From NCBI GenBank assembly GCA_028275205.1, contig JAPWVB010000022.1, positions 1 to 15,231 on the forward strand: a stretch of 15,231 nt of DNA, given 5' to 3'. A program made the translations under genes and the position numbers. The notes under the pieces are model-generated. The model was not told where the DNA came from. It worked only from the letters and a program-made list of their open reading frames with translations, and made no database searches. The stretch's first letter is position 1. Each line of letters opens with the position of its first letter. The stretch comes from Candidatus Acetothermia bacterium. GTDB taxonomy: Bacteria > Bipolaricaulota > Bipolaricaulia > RBG-16-55-9 > DRXL01. Shown piece by piece: positions 6,270-12,894 of the stretch.

Positions 6270-7348
6270 CGTCGCACGCTGCCTCGATAGAACGGGAGCT
6301 TGGTGAGCTGCGCCCTCTTGCGCTGGCCGCGAATCTCGATTTCTATCAGCGCTGTCGGCAAGATGTCCGACGAGACAAACCCCATCGCTAAGAACGCATT
6401 GACCGTCGGGGCGAACATCCCGCTGGTGACGGCTCCGACTTCTCTGCCGTCAGCGAAGATCTTGTATCCCTGGCGCGGCACCCCTGGCTCGAGCATCTTC
6501 AGCCCGACCAGCTTCTTGGCCGTGCCCTGACGCTTCTGCGCGAGCAAGATCTTTTTGCCGTTATAGTTAGTCTCTTTCTCTTTGACTGTCCAGCCCAGGC
6601 CCGCCTCCACGGGGGTCGTCTTCTCGTCGAGCTCGTGGCCGTAGAGGGGCATCCCCGCTTCAAACCGTAACGTATCTCGCGCCCCAAGACCGATGGGTTT
6701 GGCCCCCGCCCGTACCAGCTCATCCCAAAGAGTGACAATCACTTTCGGCTCAGCGTAGATCTCAAACCCGTCCTCCCCAGTGTAGCCCGTGCGGGAGAGC
6801 AAGACCGTATGGCCAAGCACCCGCGCCTGCGTCGCCCAGTAATACCCCAGATTCTTCAGAGGGCATTCCGTGAACGGCTGAAGCAGCGCAGGGGCCTGCG
6901 GCCCCTGAATAGCGATCTGGCCGTAGTCCGCGCTGACGTTCTTCACGGTGACTGAGAAGCCCTTGGCGTTCTGCTGCACCCACGCAAAGTCCTTCTCAGT
7001 ATTCGCGGCGTTGACCACGAGCAAGAACCGATCGGGCAGCTTATAGACCAACAGATCGTCTACCGTGCCCCCGGACTCGTAACACATGGGCGAGTAGAGC
7101 ACCTGATAGTCTTTCAGGGTGCTGGCGTCGTTGGTGATGAGCTTTTGCACGAGATCGAGGGCATTGGGTCCGGTGATCTCGATCTCGCCCATGTGGCTGA
7201 CGTCGAAGATCCCCACGGAGCTTCGCACGGTCTGATGCTCCTCGATGATGCTCGTGTACTGAATTGGCATCTCCCAGCCGCCGAACTCCACGAGCTTGGC
7301 CCCTAAGCGCCGGTGAGATTCATAGAGCGGGGTTCGTTTGAGTGTCAT
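6266..7348 (-). CDS. gcvT: Aminomethyltransferase, glycine cleavage system T protein
   Basis: The product is 360 residues, the usual family length. It takes the aminomethyl group from lipoylated H protein and forms 5,10-methylene-tetrahydrofolate and ammonia (EC 2.1.2.10). Recognisable parts are TPLYESHRRLGAKLVEFGGWEMPIQY at the N-terminus, GIFDVSHMGEIEI, GGTVDDLLVYK (93-103, containing the conserved active-site Asp), LLVVNAAN, LSRTGYTGEDGFEIY, and the C-terminal barrel domain with VGAVTSG. The start is supported by AAGGAG 6 nt upstream (7353-7358). It follows gpsA by 18 nt and overlaps lipB by 4 nt. The H and P proteins of the system are not in this window. No unusual residues are seen. Confidence 0.96.
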   Translation of the reverse strand: MTLKRTPLYESHRRLGAKLVEFGGWEMPIQYTSIIEEHQTVRSSVGIFDVSHMGEIEITGPNALDLVQKLITNDASTLKDYQVLYSPMCYESGGTVDDLLVYKLPDRFLLVVNAANTEKDFAWVQQNAKGFSVTVKNVSADYGQIAIQGPQAPALLQPFTECPLKNLGYYWATQARVLGHTVLLSRTGYTGEDGFEIYAEPKVIVTLWDELVRAGAKPIGLGARDTLRFEAGMPLYGHELDEKTTPVEAGLGWTVKEKETNYNGKKILLAQKRQGTAKKLVGLKMLEPGVPRQGYKIFADGREVGAVTSGMFAPTVNAFLAMGFVSSDILPTALIEIEIRGQRKRAQLTKLPFYRGSVRR

Positions 7349-7366
7349 ACGACTCCTTTCTAATAT

Positions 7367-8359
7367 TTAATAGAATTCTCGTTTGGGCTCACGGGTCATG
7401 AGGGCGTTGAGCTGATCAAGGGGGCTCGCGCCCTCATAGAGCACGGCATAGACGGCCTCGGTGATGGGGACTTCGACGCCGTGCCGTCTTGCAAGCTCCC
7501 GCACGGCCGCCGTCGCATAGACGCCCTCGGCGACCATCGTCATACTCTCTAAGATCTTTTGGAGCGGCTCCCCACGCCCTAAGCGATACCCCACGCGACG
7601 GTTCCGCGAATGCTCACTCGTGCACGTCGCTACAAGATCCCCCACCCCGGAGAGCCCGAAGAACGTCTCGCGCCGCGCCCCGAGCTTCACCCCCAGCCGC
7701 ACCATCTCCGCAAGCCCACGAGCGATCAGCGCCCCCTTGGCGTTGTCCCCGTACCCTAAGCCGTCGAGAATCCCCGCCGCGAGCGCGATCACGTTCTTGA
7801 CTGTACCCCCGTATTCGACCCCCAAGAGATCGTCGCTGAGATAGACGCGGAATCGTTCGGTCATCAGGGCGCGTTGGAGCCTTTCCCCCAGCGCCAGATC
7901 CGTCCCGGCCAGGACGACGCTCGTGGGGAAATCCCGCCCAACCTCTTCGGCGTGGCTGGGGCCGGAGAGCGTGAAGATATTTTCTGTCTGAAGTTCCTGC
8001 CGCAAGACAGCCGACATCGTTAAGAGAGAATTTTTCTCTAATCCCTTAGCGAGATTGATCCACGCCTGGGGGCGGGCGCACGATCTCAGTCTTTGAGCGA
8101 TCTCGCGCACGGCAAACGAGGGGACGGCTATGAGCACAACATCAGCGTCCTCGACGGCATGCTGAAGATCAGCTGTGATCGTCAGATGATCTTTGGGGAG
8201 GGAGACCCCAGGAAGATACTGTCTGTTCTCCCTCAGCTCATCGAGCTCTCGTGCGAACTGGGGGCGTCGCGCCCACAGGCGCACGGGGGAGCCCTTGCGG
8301 GCGAGGAGCCGCGCCAGCGCCGTTCCCCAGCCCCCAGCCCCAATGATGGCAAAATTCAT
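7367..8359 (-). CDS. gpsA: NAD(P)+-dependent glycerol-3-phosphate dehydrogenase
   Basis: The product is 330 residues, normal for GpsA. It reduces dihydroxyacetone phosphate to sn-glycerol 3-phosphate for phospholipid synthesis (EC 1.1.1.94), in the cytoplasm. The N-terminal Rossmann motif is GAGGWG (7-12). Other motifs are INLAKGLE with Lys105, SGPSHAEEV (132-140), GGTVKNVIALAAGILDGLG with the catalytic-type Lys188, GLSGVGDLVATC and SRNRRVGYRLG. It is the first gene of a probable gpsA-gcvT-lipB operon. There is no SD before the ATG; weak promoter boxes upstream would place the transcript start on the ATG itself. Confidence 0.96.
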   Translation of the reverse strand: MNFAIIGAGGWGTALARLLARKGSPVRLWARRPQFARELDELRENRQYLPGVSLPKDHLTITADLQHAVEDADVVLIAVPSFAVREIAQRLRSCARPQAWINLAKGLEKNSLLTMSAVLRQELQTENIFTLSGPSHAEEVGRDFPTSVVLAGTDLALGERLQRALMTERFRVYLSDDLLGVEYGGTVKNVIALAAGILDGLGYGDNAKGALIARGLAEMVRLGVKLGARRETFFGLSGVGDLVATCTSEHSRNRRVGYRLGRGEPLQKILESMTMVAEGVYATAAVRELARRHGVEVPITEAVYAVLYEGASPLDQLNALMTREPKREFY

Positions 8360-8365
8360 GGATTG

Positions 8366-8394
8366 AGTTTAATATAGCTAGGGTGAAACTTCAA
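8366..8394 (-). promoter_or_regulatory. Possible gpsA promoter (leaderless geometry)
   Basis: On the minus strand, TTGAAG (8394-8389) and TAAACT (8371-8366) are 17 nt apart, each 4 of 6 to consensus. A start 7 nt after the -10 would be the A of the gpsA ATG (8359). An alternative -10, TATATT (8376-8371), has no partner at a good distance. The boxes are weak, but the spacing equals that of the VWA gene promoter. Confidence 0.4.
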
Positions 8395-8408
8395 GGAGGG
8401 ATTCGGAC

Positions 8409-8518
8409 TATATATGATCGAACAACGCCCTGCTGGCGGAGGTGATGACTTTAGGCAGGGCAGACTCTATCGAGAACACAATTTGGAAGGGATAGCCCTT
8501 CCAGAAGGAGGATCACGT
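8409..8518 (+). promoter_or_regulatory. Possible -10 box and hairpin-rich 5' leader of the DUF4384-like gene
   Basis: TATATAT (8409-8415) could be a -10 box; no convincing -35 is seen. The leader of ~100 nt holds two hairpins: GCCCTGC (8427-8433) with GCAGGGC (8455-8461), and a perfect 7-bp stem GGAAGGG/CCCTTCC with loop ATAG (8485-8502). The second ends 2 nt before the AAGGAGG ribosome-binding site (8505-8511), so it could affect translation. It matches no riboswitch class known to me. Confidence 0.4.
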
Positions 8519-9952
8519 ATGAAGCGTCTCAGTCTCGTCGTGTTGGGGGTTGTCCTGCTGGGGTTCGTGGGCGTCAGCCCGAGCTTCAGCCAGGGGCAAC
8601 CGTCGCCTTTGGGGATCGTCATCCAGCCCTCGGAGTTCCAAGCGTTCATCCAAGTCAGTCGCCCTGTTTGCGCCGTTGGGCAGACCATCGAAATTCAGTA
8701 CCGCGCGAACGAAGCTCCGTACTACGCGTACATTCTCGACATTCAGGGCAATAACGTCACGCGCCTCCTGCCCAATCGCTTCGAGCCTAACAATCAAATC
8801 AATGACACCAACTGGCATACCCTGCCAGGGGTAGCGATCTATCGGTTGGTCTGCTCGCCGCCGTTTGGGCCGGAGTACGTGCAGATCATCGCGTCCACGG
8901 AGCGCATCCCGCAGCTTGAGGGCGGCACTGGGGATTTCCCGCTTTTGGGCACCAACCCACAAGCTATCGGGCAGCAGATCCAGCAAGCGATCCAGGCGAT
9001 CGTCCCCACCGCTAAAGTTGCCACGGCCGTTGCGAGCCTGCAAGTTGTTTCTGGGCAGCCGCAGCCACCAAGCTGCCCGCCGGGCTATGTGGGGACACCG
9101 CCTAACTGCGTTCCAGCCCAACCCCAGCCGCCCTCTGGGTTCACCGTCCAGCAGGTGATCACGCCGGGGTCGCCGCAGTTCGCTCAGCTGGCGGCGCAGA
9201 TCATGGCCAAGCTCCAAGCGGCGGGCCTCGCTCAAGCGCTGGCGCAGGCGCAAGCGACCCAGATCCCTCAGGGCCAGAATGCCGCGCCACTTAGTACAGC
9301 GCCTCAGCAGATCAACATCCAGCAGATCCAAAATACGTATGTCTTCACTGGGGTGCTCCAGCTCACCCAGAACGCGACGGTCTCTGGGTACACCATCCCC
9401 GCGGGCAAGTACCTGACGGCGATCGGCGAAGACCCGATCTTCGTGCTCATTGACATCTTCACGGGCCAGATCGTGGTCATCATCGTCGTGACCTGCCCGC
9501 CGATCTTCACGCCGTTCGATCTGTTGCTGTTCTTCTTCGGGTGGTTCTTCTCGCCCGTCCCTGGGCCGTGGCCGTTCCCCTATCCGTTCCCCTGGCCCTT
9601 CCCGATCATGATGCCTGCGGCCTGTTCGGGCCTGCCCACGCAGTTCCCGTTCACGGTCGCCATCGGCAGCGGTGCCCCGATCGTGAGCCTAGCGGGAGTG
9701 ATGCAGATTAAGGACGCTGGATGGTTCTTCAACGCCTTGCAGATTCAGTCTCTTGGCCCGGCGCTCTCGTTCCAGCGATTCACTTCGCTTGGGAGCATCG
9801 CCTTCGGGTTCATCGGGTCGTTCAGCACCGCGAATCTCCCCTACACCTCGTTGGGCACGTTCTTGCTCCTCGTGCAAGGGGGAGGGAAGACGGTCTGCAT
9901 CCAAGGGGTCGTAGGTTTTGGGACGGTCTACGGCTTTGCGTCGCACAACTGA
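8519..9952 (+). CDS. Secreted DUF4384-like protein with Pro/Phe/Trp-rich segment
   Basis: The start is ATG 8519, with AAGGAGG 7 nt upstream; an in-frame ATG at 8414 lacks an SD and precedes the leader hairpins. The product is 477 residues. Residues 1-25 form a signal peptide (VVLGVVLLGFVGVSPSFSQG). Residues ~35-130 resemble DUF4384 (FQAFIQVSRPVCAVGQTIEIQYRA ... ILDIQGNNVTRLLPN), a domain often found in secreted surface proteins. A low-complexity Pro/Gln/Ala region follows (~145-275), then a beta-rich part (~275-310). Next comes a strongly hydrophobic stretch (~308-368) ending in alternating Trp, Pro and Phe (WPFPYPFPWPFP), and finally a Gly/Ser/Phe-rich C-terminus. Function is unknown. It is transcribed alone: divergent from gpsA and closed by a terminator. 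Confidence 0.75.
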   Translation: MKRLSLVVLGVVLLGFVGVSPSFSQGQPSPLGIVIQPSEFQAFIQVSRPVCAVGQTIEIQYRANEAPYYAYILDIQGNNVTRLLPNRFEPNNQINDTNWHTLPGVAIYRLVCSPPFGPEYVQIIASTERIPQLEGGTGDFPLLGTNPQAIGQQIQQAIQAIVPTAKVATAVASLQVVSGQPQPPSCPPGYVGTPPNCVPAQPQPPSGFTVQQVITPGSPQFAQLAAQIMAKLQAAGLAQALAQAQATQIPQGQNAAPLSTAPQQINIQQIQNTYVFTGVLQLTQNATVSGYTIPAGKYLTAIGEDPIFVLIDIFTGQIVVIIVVTCPPIFTPFDLLLFFFGWFFSPVPGPWPFPYPFPWPFPIMMPAACSGLPTQFPFTVAIGSGAPIVSLAGVMQIKDAGWFFNALQIQSLGPALSFQRFTSLGSIAFGFIGSFSTANLPYTSLGTFLLLVQGGGKTVCIQGVVGFGTVYGFASHN

Positions 9953-9957
9953 CTTGA

Positions 9958-10010
9958 GGCCCTCACCCCTGGCCCCTCTCCCCTCTGAGGGAGAGGGGAC
10001 GGGGTGAGGG
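9958..10010. repeat. REP-like palindrome, copy 2
   Basis: Outer arms CCCTCACCCC (9960-9969) and GGGGTGAGGG (10001-10010) enclose the stem CCCCTCTCCC (9973-9982) and GGGAGAGGGG (9989-9998) with a 6-nt loop. It shares GGCCCTCACCCC and the CCCCTCTCCC stem with the copy at 3287-3357. It also lies 5 nt after a gene end, here directly followed by a true terminator. Confidence 0.8.
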
Positions 10011-10013
10011 TAG

Positions 10014-10057
10014 AGAGCGGGGCTCGATCGGGCGACCGGCCGAGCCCCGCTCTTTTT
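10014..10057 (+). terminator. Rho-independent terminator of the DUF4384-like gene
   Basis: A 13-bp perfect stem, AGAGCGGGGCTCG (10014-10026) with CGAGCCCCGCTCT (10041-10053), is followed by a T-run (TTTTT including the last stem base). The 14-nt loop can pair further internally. It sits 61 nt after the stop. Confidence 0.92.
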
Positions 10058-10223
10058 ATTCTTCTTTATTCAAAGAGCGCCACAGAAACCCCAGCCCGAT
10101 GATCACGCTCGCTATCCCGATCAGAGAGCCGAACTCCTCGCTGCGGTAGAAGAGCAAGACGATAGCCCCCAAAAAGATAAGCACGAGCGCTCCCACCACA
10201 CGTAGACGATTCCAAGTCTTCAC
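10056..10223 (-). CDS. 55-residue protein with two predicted membrane segments
   Basis: The start is taken as GTG 10223, which overlaps the TGA of the ABC gene in a GTGA arrangement with GGAGG a few bases upstream; longer versions of this frame run into the ABC coding region. The protein has a short basic N-terminus (KTWNRLR), a hydrophobic stretch VVGALVLIFLGAIVLLF, a polar turn (YRSEEFG), a second stretch LIGIASVIIGLGFLW and an acidic end. This gives two membrane helices with a short loop. It belongs to no family I recognise. Coupling to the double ATPase suggests a possible accessory membrane subunit, but it is far too small to be an EcfT/EcfS permease (inference). Confidence 0.6.
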   Translation of the reverse strand: MKTWNRLRVVGALVLIFLGAIVLLFYRSEEFGSLIGIASVIIGLGFLWRSLNKEE

Positions 10224-11656
10224 AGTGCCTCCGGAGGACCGTTGTAGAGGAGCCGCCCGCCCTCGAGCCTCCACAGGCAGGTGCCAACGTTGGAAAGATC
10301 TTCAGACGTCACCAACAGCACCGTTGTCCCTTGGGCGTGAAGCTCTTGAAGCAGTGCGAGCAGTTCACGCTGGCCTGGAGGATCGAGCGCCGAGAGCGTC
10401 TCGTCCACAATGAGCACTCTAGGATAGATAGCCAGTACCGCAGCGATCGCTAGCCGTGCCTGCTCGCCCACGCTTAACTGATGGGACGGCTGCTCCCGCA
10501 CGAGACCCCACTCTAGCCCTACGACTTCGCAAGCCCATCGCGCTCGCTCTTCACTCTCGCTTAAGCTGAGCCCCTGGGCGAGCAACCCCATGAAAAGCTC
10601 TTCCTGGACGCTCTCTCCAAGAAGCTGCTGATATGGCTCCTGGAAGACTAAGCCCACGCGGCGCACCCGCTCCTGGGCTCTCATAGTGTGAATGGGGGTA
10701 TCGTCCCACAGGACGCTCCCGGAGGTCGGCAGCACAAGCCCAGCGAGCAGCTCAACGAGAGTCGTCTTCCCTGAGCCCTCTGGACCATTGATGACGATAA
10801 ACTCCCCCGCGGTCACGTCAGCCGAAAAATCTTTTAAGGCGGGAAGGGCATTGTAAGCGAAGGCCAAGTGACGGGCCTGGAGACGCCAGACTTCGTCTGG
10901 ACTGTACGCCTTGCCGCCGCCGCCGGCAAGATGAACGGTCCAGGCGAAGCCTGGTCGTGCCGTCGCCGGCGGCACGGCGAACGGTCCAGGCGAAGCCTGG
11001 GAATCTGCCACTACCCGACCCTGCTCTATCCGCACAACGCGATCGACATGATCCTTCCAAAACTCTTTATGCGAGATGATGAGCACGCCCTTGCTCTGTG
11101 CGCGCAGCTCGCGCACAAGCGAAAGCAGAAGCGCCAAGCCCTCACGGTCGGCAGTGCGATCCGGCTCGTCGAGAATATAATACGCTGGGTCCATCGCGAG
11201 TAAGCCCGCCAAGGCCACCCGCTGGCGCTCCGAGCTCGTGAGAGACTCGATCGGGCAGAGAGCTTTCTCGTGTAAGCCGACCCGCTCGAGCGCCTCCCAC
11301 GAACGCCTGTGGATCTCTTCGGGAGGCAGAGCGAGATTTTCCAGCCCGAAAGCTACGTCCTCCAGAGGCGTCTGCGCGATGAGCTGCTCGTGGCTCTCTT
11401 GGAAGAGCAGCCCCACACGACGACGGATCTCCCGCACGTCGCGATCCGTGCGGAGCCCATCAACGGTGACGGTGCCCTCGGTAGGGAGGAGCAAGCCCAC
11501 AAGATAGCGAGCGAGGGTCGTCTTGCCGGAGCCATTGCGCCCCACTAACAGGACGACTTCGCCGCGCTCCAGGGAGAGATCAACTCTGTCGAGGAGCACC
11601 CTAGGGCTCGAACCAGATGAGGACAGGCGATGGACGAGCCCGCGCACTGCGATCAT
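10220..11656 (-). CDS. ABC transporter, two fused ATPase domains (ECF/CbiO type)
   Basis: The product is 478 residues from ATG 11656 (MIAVRGL, a usual family start); the frame continues upstream only through the protease gene. NBD1 has Walker A GRNGSGKT (39-46), Q-loop FQES, signature LTSSE (139-143), Walker B YYILDEP and switch His196 (ISHKE). NBD2 has Walker A GPEGSGKT (291-298), Q-loop FQEP, signature LSVGEQ (394-399) and Walker B LIVDE, but VTSED at the switch, so Ser451 stands where His is expected. This resembles the ATPase unit of energy-coupling-factor transporters for vitamins or metals; no permease is in the window. The linker (~220-259) is encoded by a double palindromic element. 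The start overlaps ctpA by 56 nt, and the stop overlaps the next small gene. Confidence 0.88.
   Translation of the reverse strand: MIAVRGLVHRLSSSGSSPRVLLDRVDLSLERGEVVLLVGRNGSGKTTLARYLVGLLLPTEGTVTVDGLRTDRDVREIRRRVGLLFQESHEQLIAQTPLEDVAFGLENLALPPEEIHRRSWEALERVGLHEKALCPIESLTSSERQRVALAGLLAMDPAYYILDEPDRTADREGLALLLSLVRELRAQSKGVLIISHKEFWKDHVDRVVRIEQGRVVADSQASPGPFAVPPATARPGFAWTVHLAGGGGKAYSPDEVWRLQARHLAFAYNALPALKDFSADVTAGEFIVINGPEGSGKTTLVELLAGLVLPTSGSVLWDDTPIHTMRAQERVRRVGLVFQEPYQQLLGESVQEELFMGLLAQGLSLSESEERARWACEVVGLEWGLVREQPSHQLSVGEQARLAIAAVLAIYPRVLIVDETLSALDPPGQRELLALLQELHAQGTTVLLVTSEDLSNVGTCLWRLEGGRLLYNGPPEAL
10886..11000 (-). repeat. Palindromic element copy E (double), in the linker of the fused ATPase
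   Basis: Plus-strand modules: CCAGACTTCGTCTGG (10886-10900), middle stem CTTGCCG/CGGCAAG (10910-10930), CCAGGCGAAGCCTGG (10940-10954), a second middle stem CGTGCCGTC/GGCGGCACG with one G-T pair (10956-10976), and CCAGGCGAAGCCTGG (10986-11000). Spacers are 9 nt. The ATPase frame runs through it without a stop, giving QASPGP ... SPDEVWRL at the two ends, the same end frames as in lipB. Confidence 0.88.
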
Positions 11657-12839
11657 ACTGAACGGGAGGCAGACAAGGACAATATCGTCCGAGGTGCTCA
11701 AGGACCCACTGGAGGGCCTTGGGCAGGACATCTGATTCTCTCTCGACGATGACATCGGGGGTGATGCCCACCTCGTGCACGCGGTGGCCCTTGGGCGTGA
11801 AATATTCTGCGGTAGTGAGGAGAAGCGCCGAGCCGTCGCTCAGGGTAAACGATGTCTGGATGACGCCCTTGCCAAACGTCCGCTTGCCAAAGAGCACCCC
11901 CATCTGATGGTCGCGAATGGCCCCAGCGACGATCTCCGCGGCGCTGGCCGTGCCGCGATTGACCAGCACCGCCAAGGGGAGATTGGGGTAGCGATTGCCC
12001 CGAGAGTTGTAGACTTCGGAGCCGTTGCGGCTCTGGACCTTCAGCACCGGGCCGTCATCAATAAATAGACTTGCTAAGTCTACGGCTTGGGTGAGCAGTC
12101 CACCGGCGTTGTTCCGAAGATCTAGGATGAGCCCTTTCACCCCGCGCCCCAAAAGATCCTTCAGCGCTTTCTCGACGTCGGCGCGGGTCATCGTATTGAA
12201 CGTATAGACTTGGATGTAGCCGACCTGGCCGCCCGCAAGCACGCTATGGCTGACGATCTTAATAGTAATGATGTCACGCACGATCTCGAAGACCCTCTCG
12301 GAGCCGTCCTCACGACGGACTTTCAGCGTGACGGAAGTCCCCTTGGGGCCACGCAATTTCTTCACAGCTTGCTCTTGGGTGATCCCCTCTGTGGATTCCC
12401 CGTTGATCTCGATGATCCAGTCCCCAGCTTCGATGCCCGCACGGCTTGCCGGGGTGTCGTGCAGCGGCGCGACTACCAAGAGCTTTCCGTCTCGCACTTC
12501 GATCTGCATCCCCAGCCCGCCAAATTCTTCCACGACTTCTTTCTCGAAGCCCTCGTTGAATTGCCGGTACTCTTCTGCAGGGAGGTAGCGGCTATAGGGA
12601 TCGCCGAGGGTCTTGACCATGCCCTCGATGGCCCCGTTGAGAAGCCGGGCATCGGGGGCGTTTTCGGGCCTGTAGAAGTTCGATTTGATTCGTTGATACG
12701 CTTCAAACAGTGGGCCGAAGAGCGCAGAAGAGCTGGGCTGCTGCCCCCGTGCGGCTAAGAGCCCCCACGCTAACGCGATGACAAGAACAACGACACCAAC
12801 TCCCACGAGGCTGCGCCGCAGCGTCATATATGCTCTCAC
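11601..12839 (-). CDS. ctpA: C-terminal processing peptidase, S41 family, with PDZ domain
   Basis: The product is 412 residues. The GTG start at 12839 is preferred because AAGGAG lies 7 nt upstream; an ATG four codons later is too far from it. Residues ~10-30 form a signal or membrane anchor (LVGVGVVVLVIALAWGLLAA), placing the protease outside the membrane. A PDZ domain spans ~105-185 (GGLGMQIEV ... TPASRAGIEAGDWIIEING). The S41 core has LILDLRNNAGG, catalytic Ser299 in NRGTASAAEI and catalytic Lys324 in TFGKG, with the expected Ser-Lys spacing of 25. It cleaves proteins near their C-termini in the envelope. The last ~25 residues (CPCLPPVQYDRSARARPS...) are unlike the family and coincide with the overlap with the ABC gene. 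It follows glyS by 55 nt; weak boxes TTGCGT/TAAGAT lie in that gap. Confidence 0.93.
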   Translation of the reverse strand: MRAYMTLRRSLVGVGVVVLVIALAWGLLAARGQQPSSSALFGPLFEAYQRIKSNFYRPENAPDARLLNGAIEGMVKTLGDPYSRYLPAEEYRQFNEGFEKEVVEEFGGLGMQIEVRDGKLLVVAPLHDTPASRAGIEAGDWIIEINGESTEGITQEQAVKKLRGPKGTSVTLKVRREDGSERVFEIVRDIITIKIVSHSVLAGGQVGYIQVYTFNTMTRADVEKALKDLLGRGVKGLILDLRNNAGGLLTQAVDLASLFIDDGPVLKVQSRNGSEVYNSRGNRYPNLPLAVLVNRGTASAAEIVAGAIRDHQMGVLFGKRTFGKGVIQTSFTLSDGSALLLTTAEYFTPKGHRVHEVGITPDVIVERESDVLPKALQWVLEHLGRYCPCLPPVQYDRSARARPSPVLIWFEP

Positions 12840-12894
12840 GGTTCCACTCCTTCGCCTGATCTTAGCACGGAGAGCGCATCAACGCAAGAGGGCT

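Noticed and set aside
8414..8518. Riboswitch such as the fluoride type, because of GGTGATGACT at ~8440
   Set aside because: The conserved 5' part and pseudoknot of that class are not found; only simple hairpins can be supported.
8414..8518. Longer start (ATG 8414) for the DUF4384-like gene
   Set aside because: It has no SD, would put 35 polar residues before a clear signal peptide, and overlaps the likely -10 box; ATG 8519 has a strong SD.
8513..9331. Antisense open frame of 272 codons opposite the DUF4384-like gene
   Set aside because: It is rich in Arg, Leu and Asp from the GC-rich complement, with no SD or recognisable domain.
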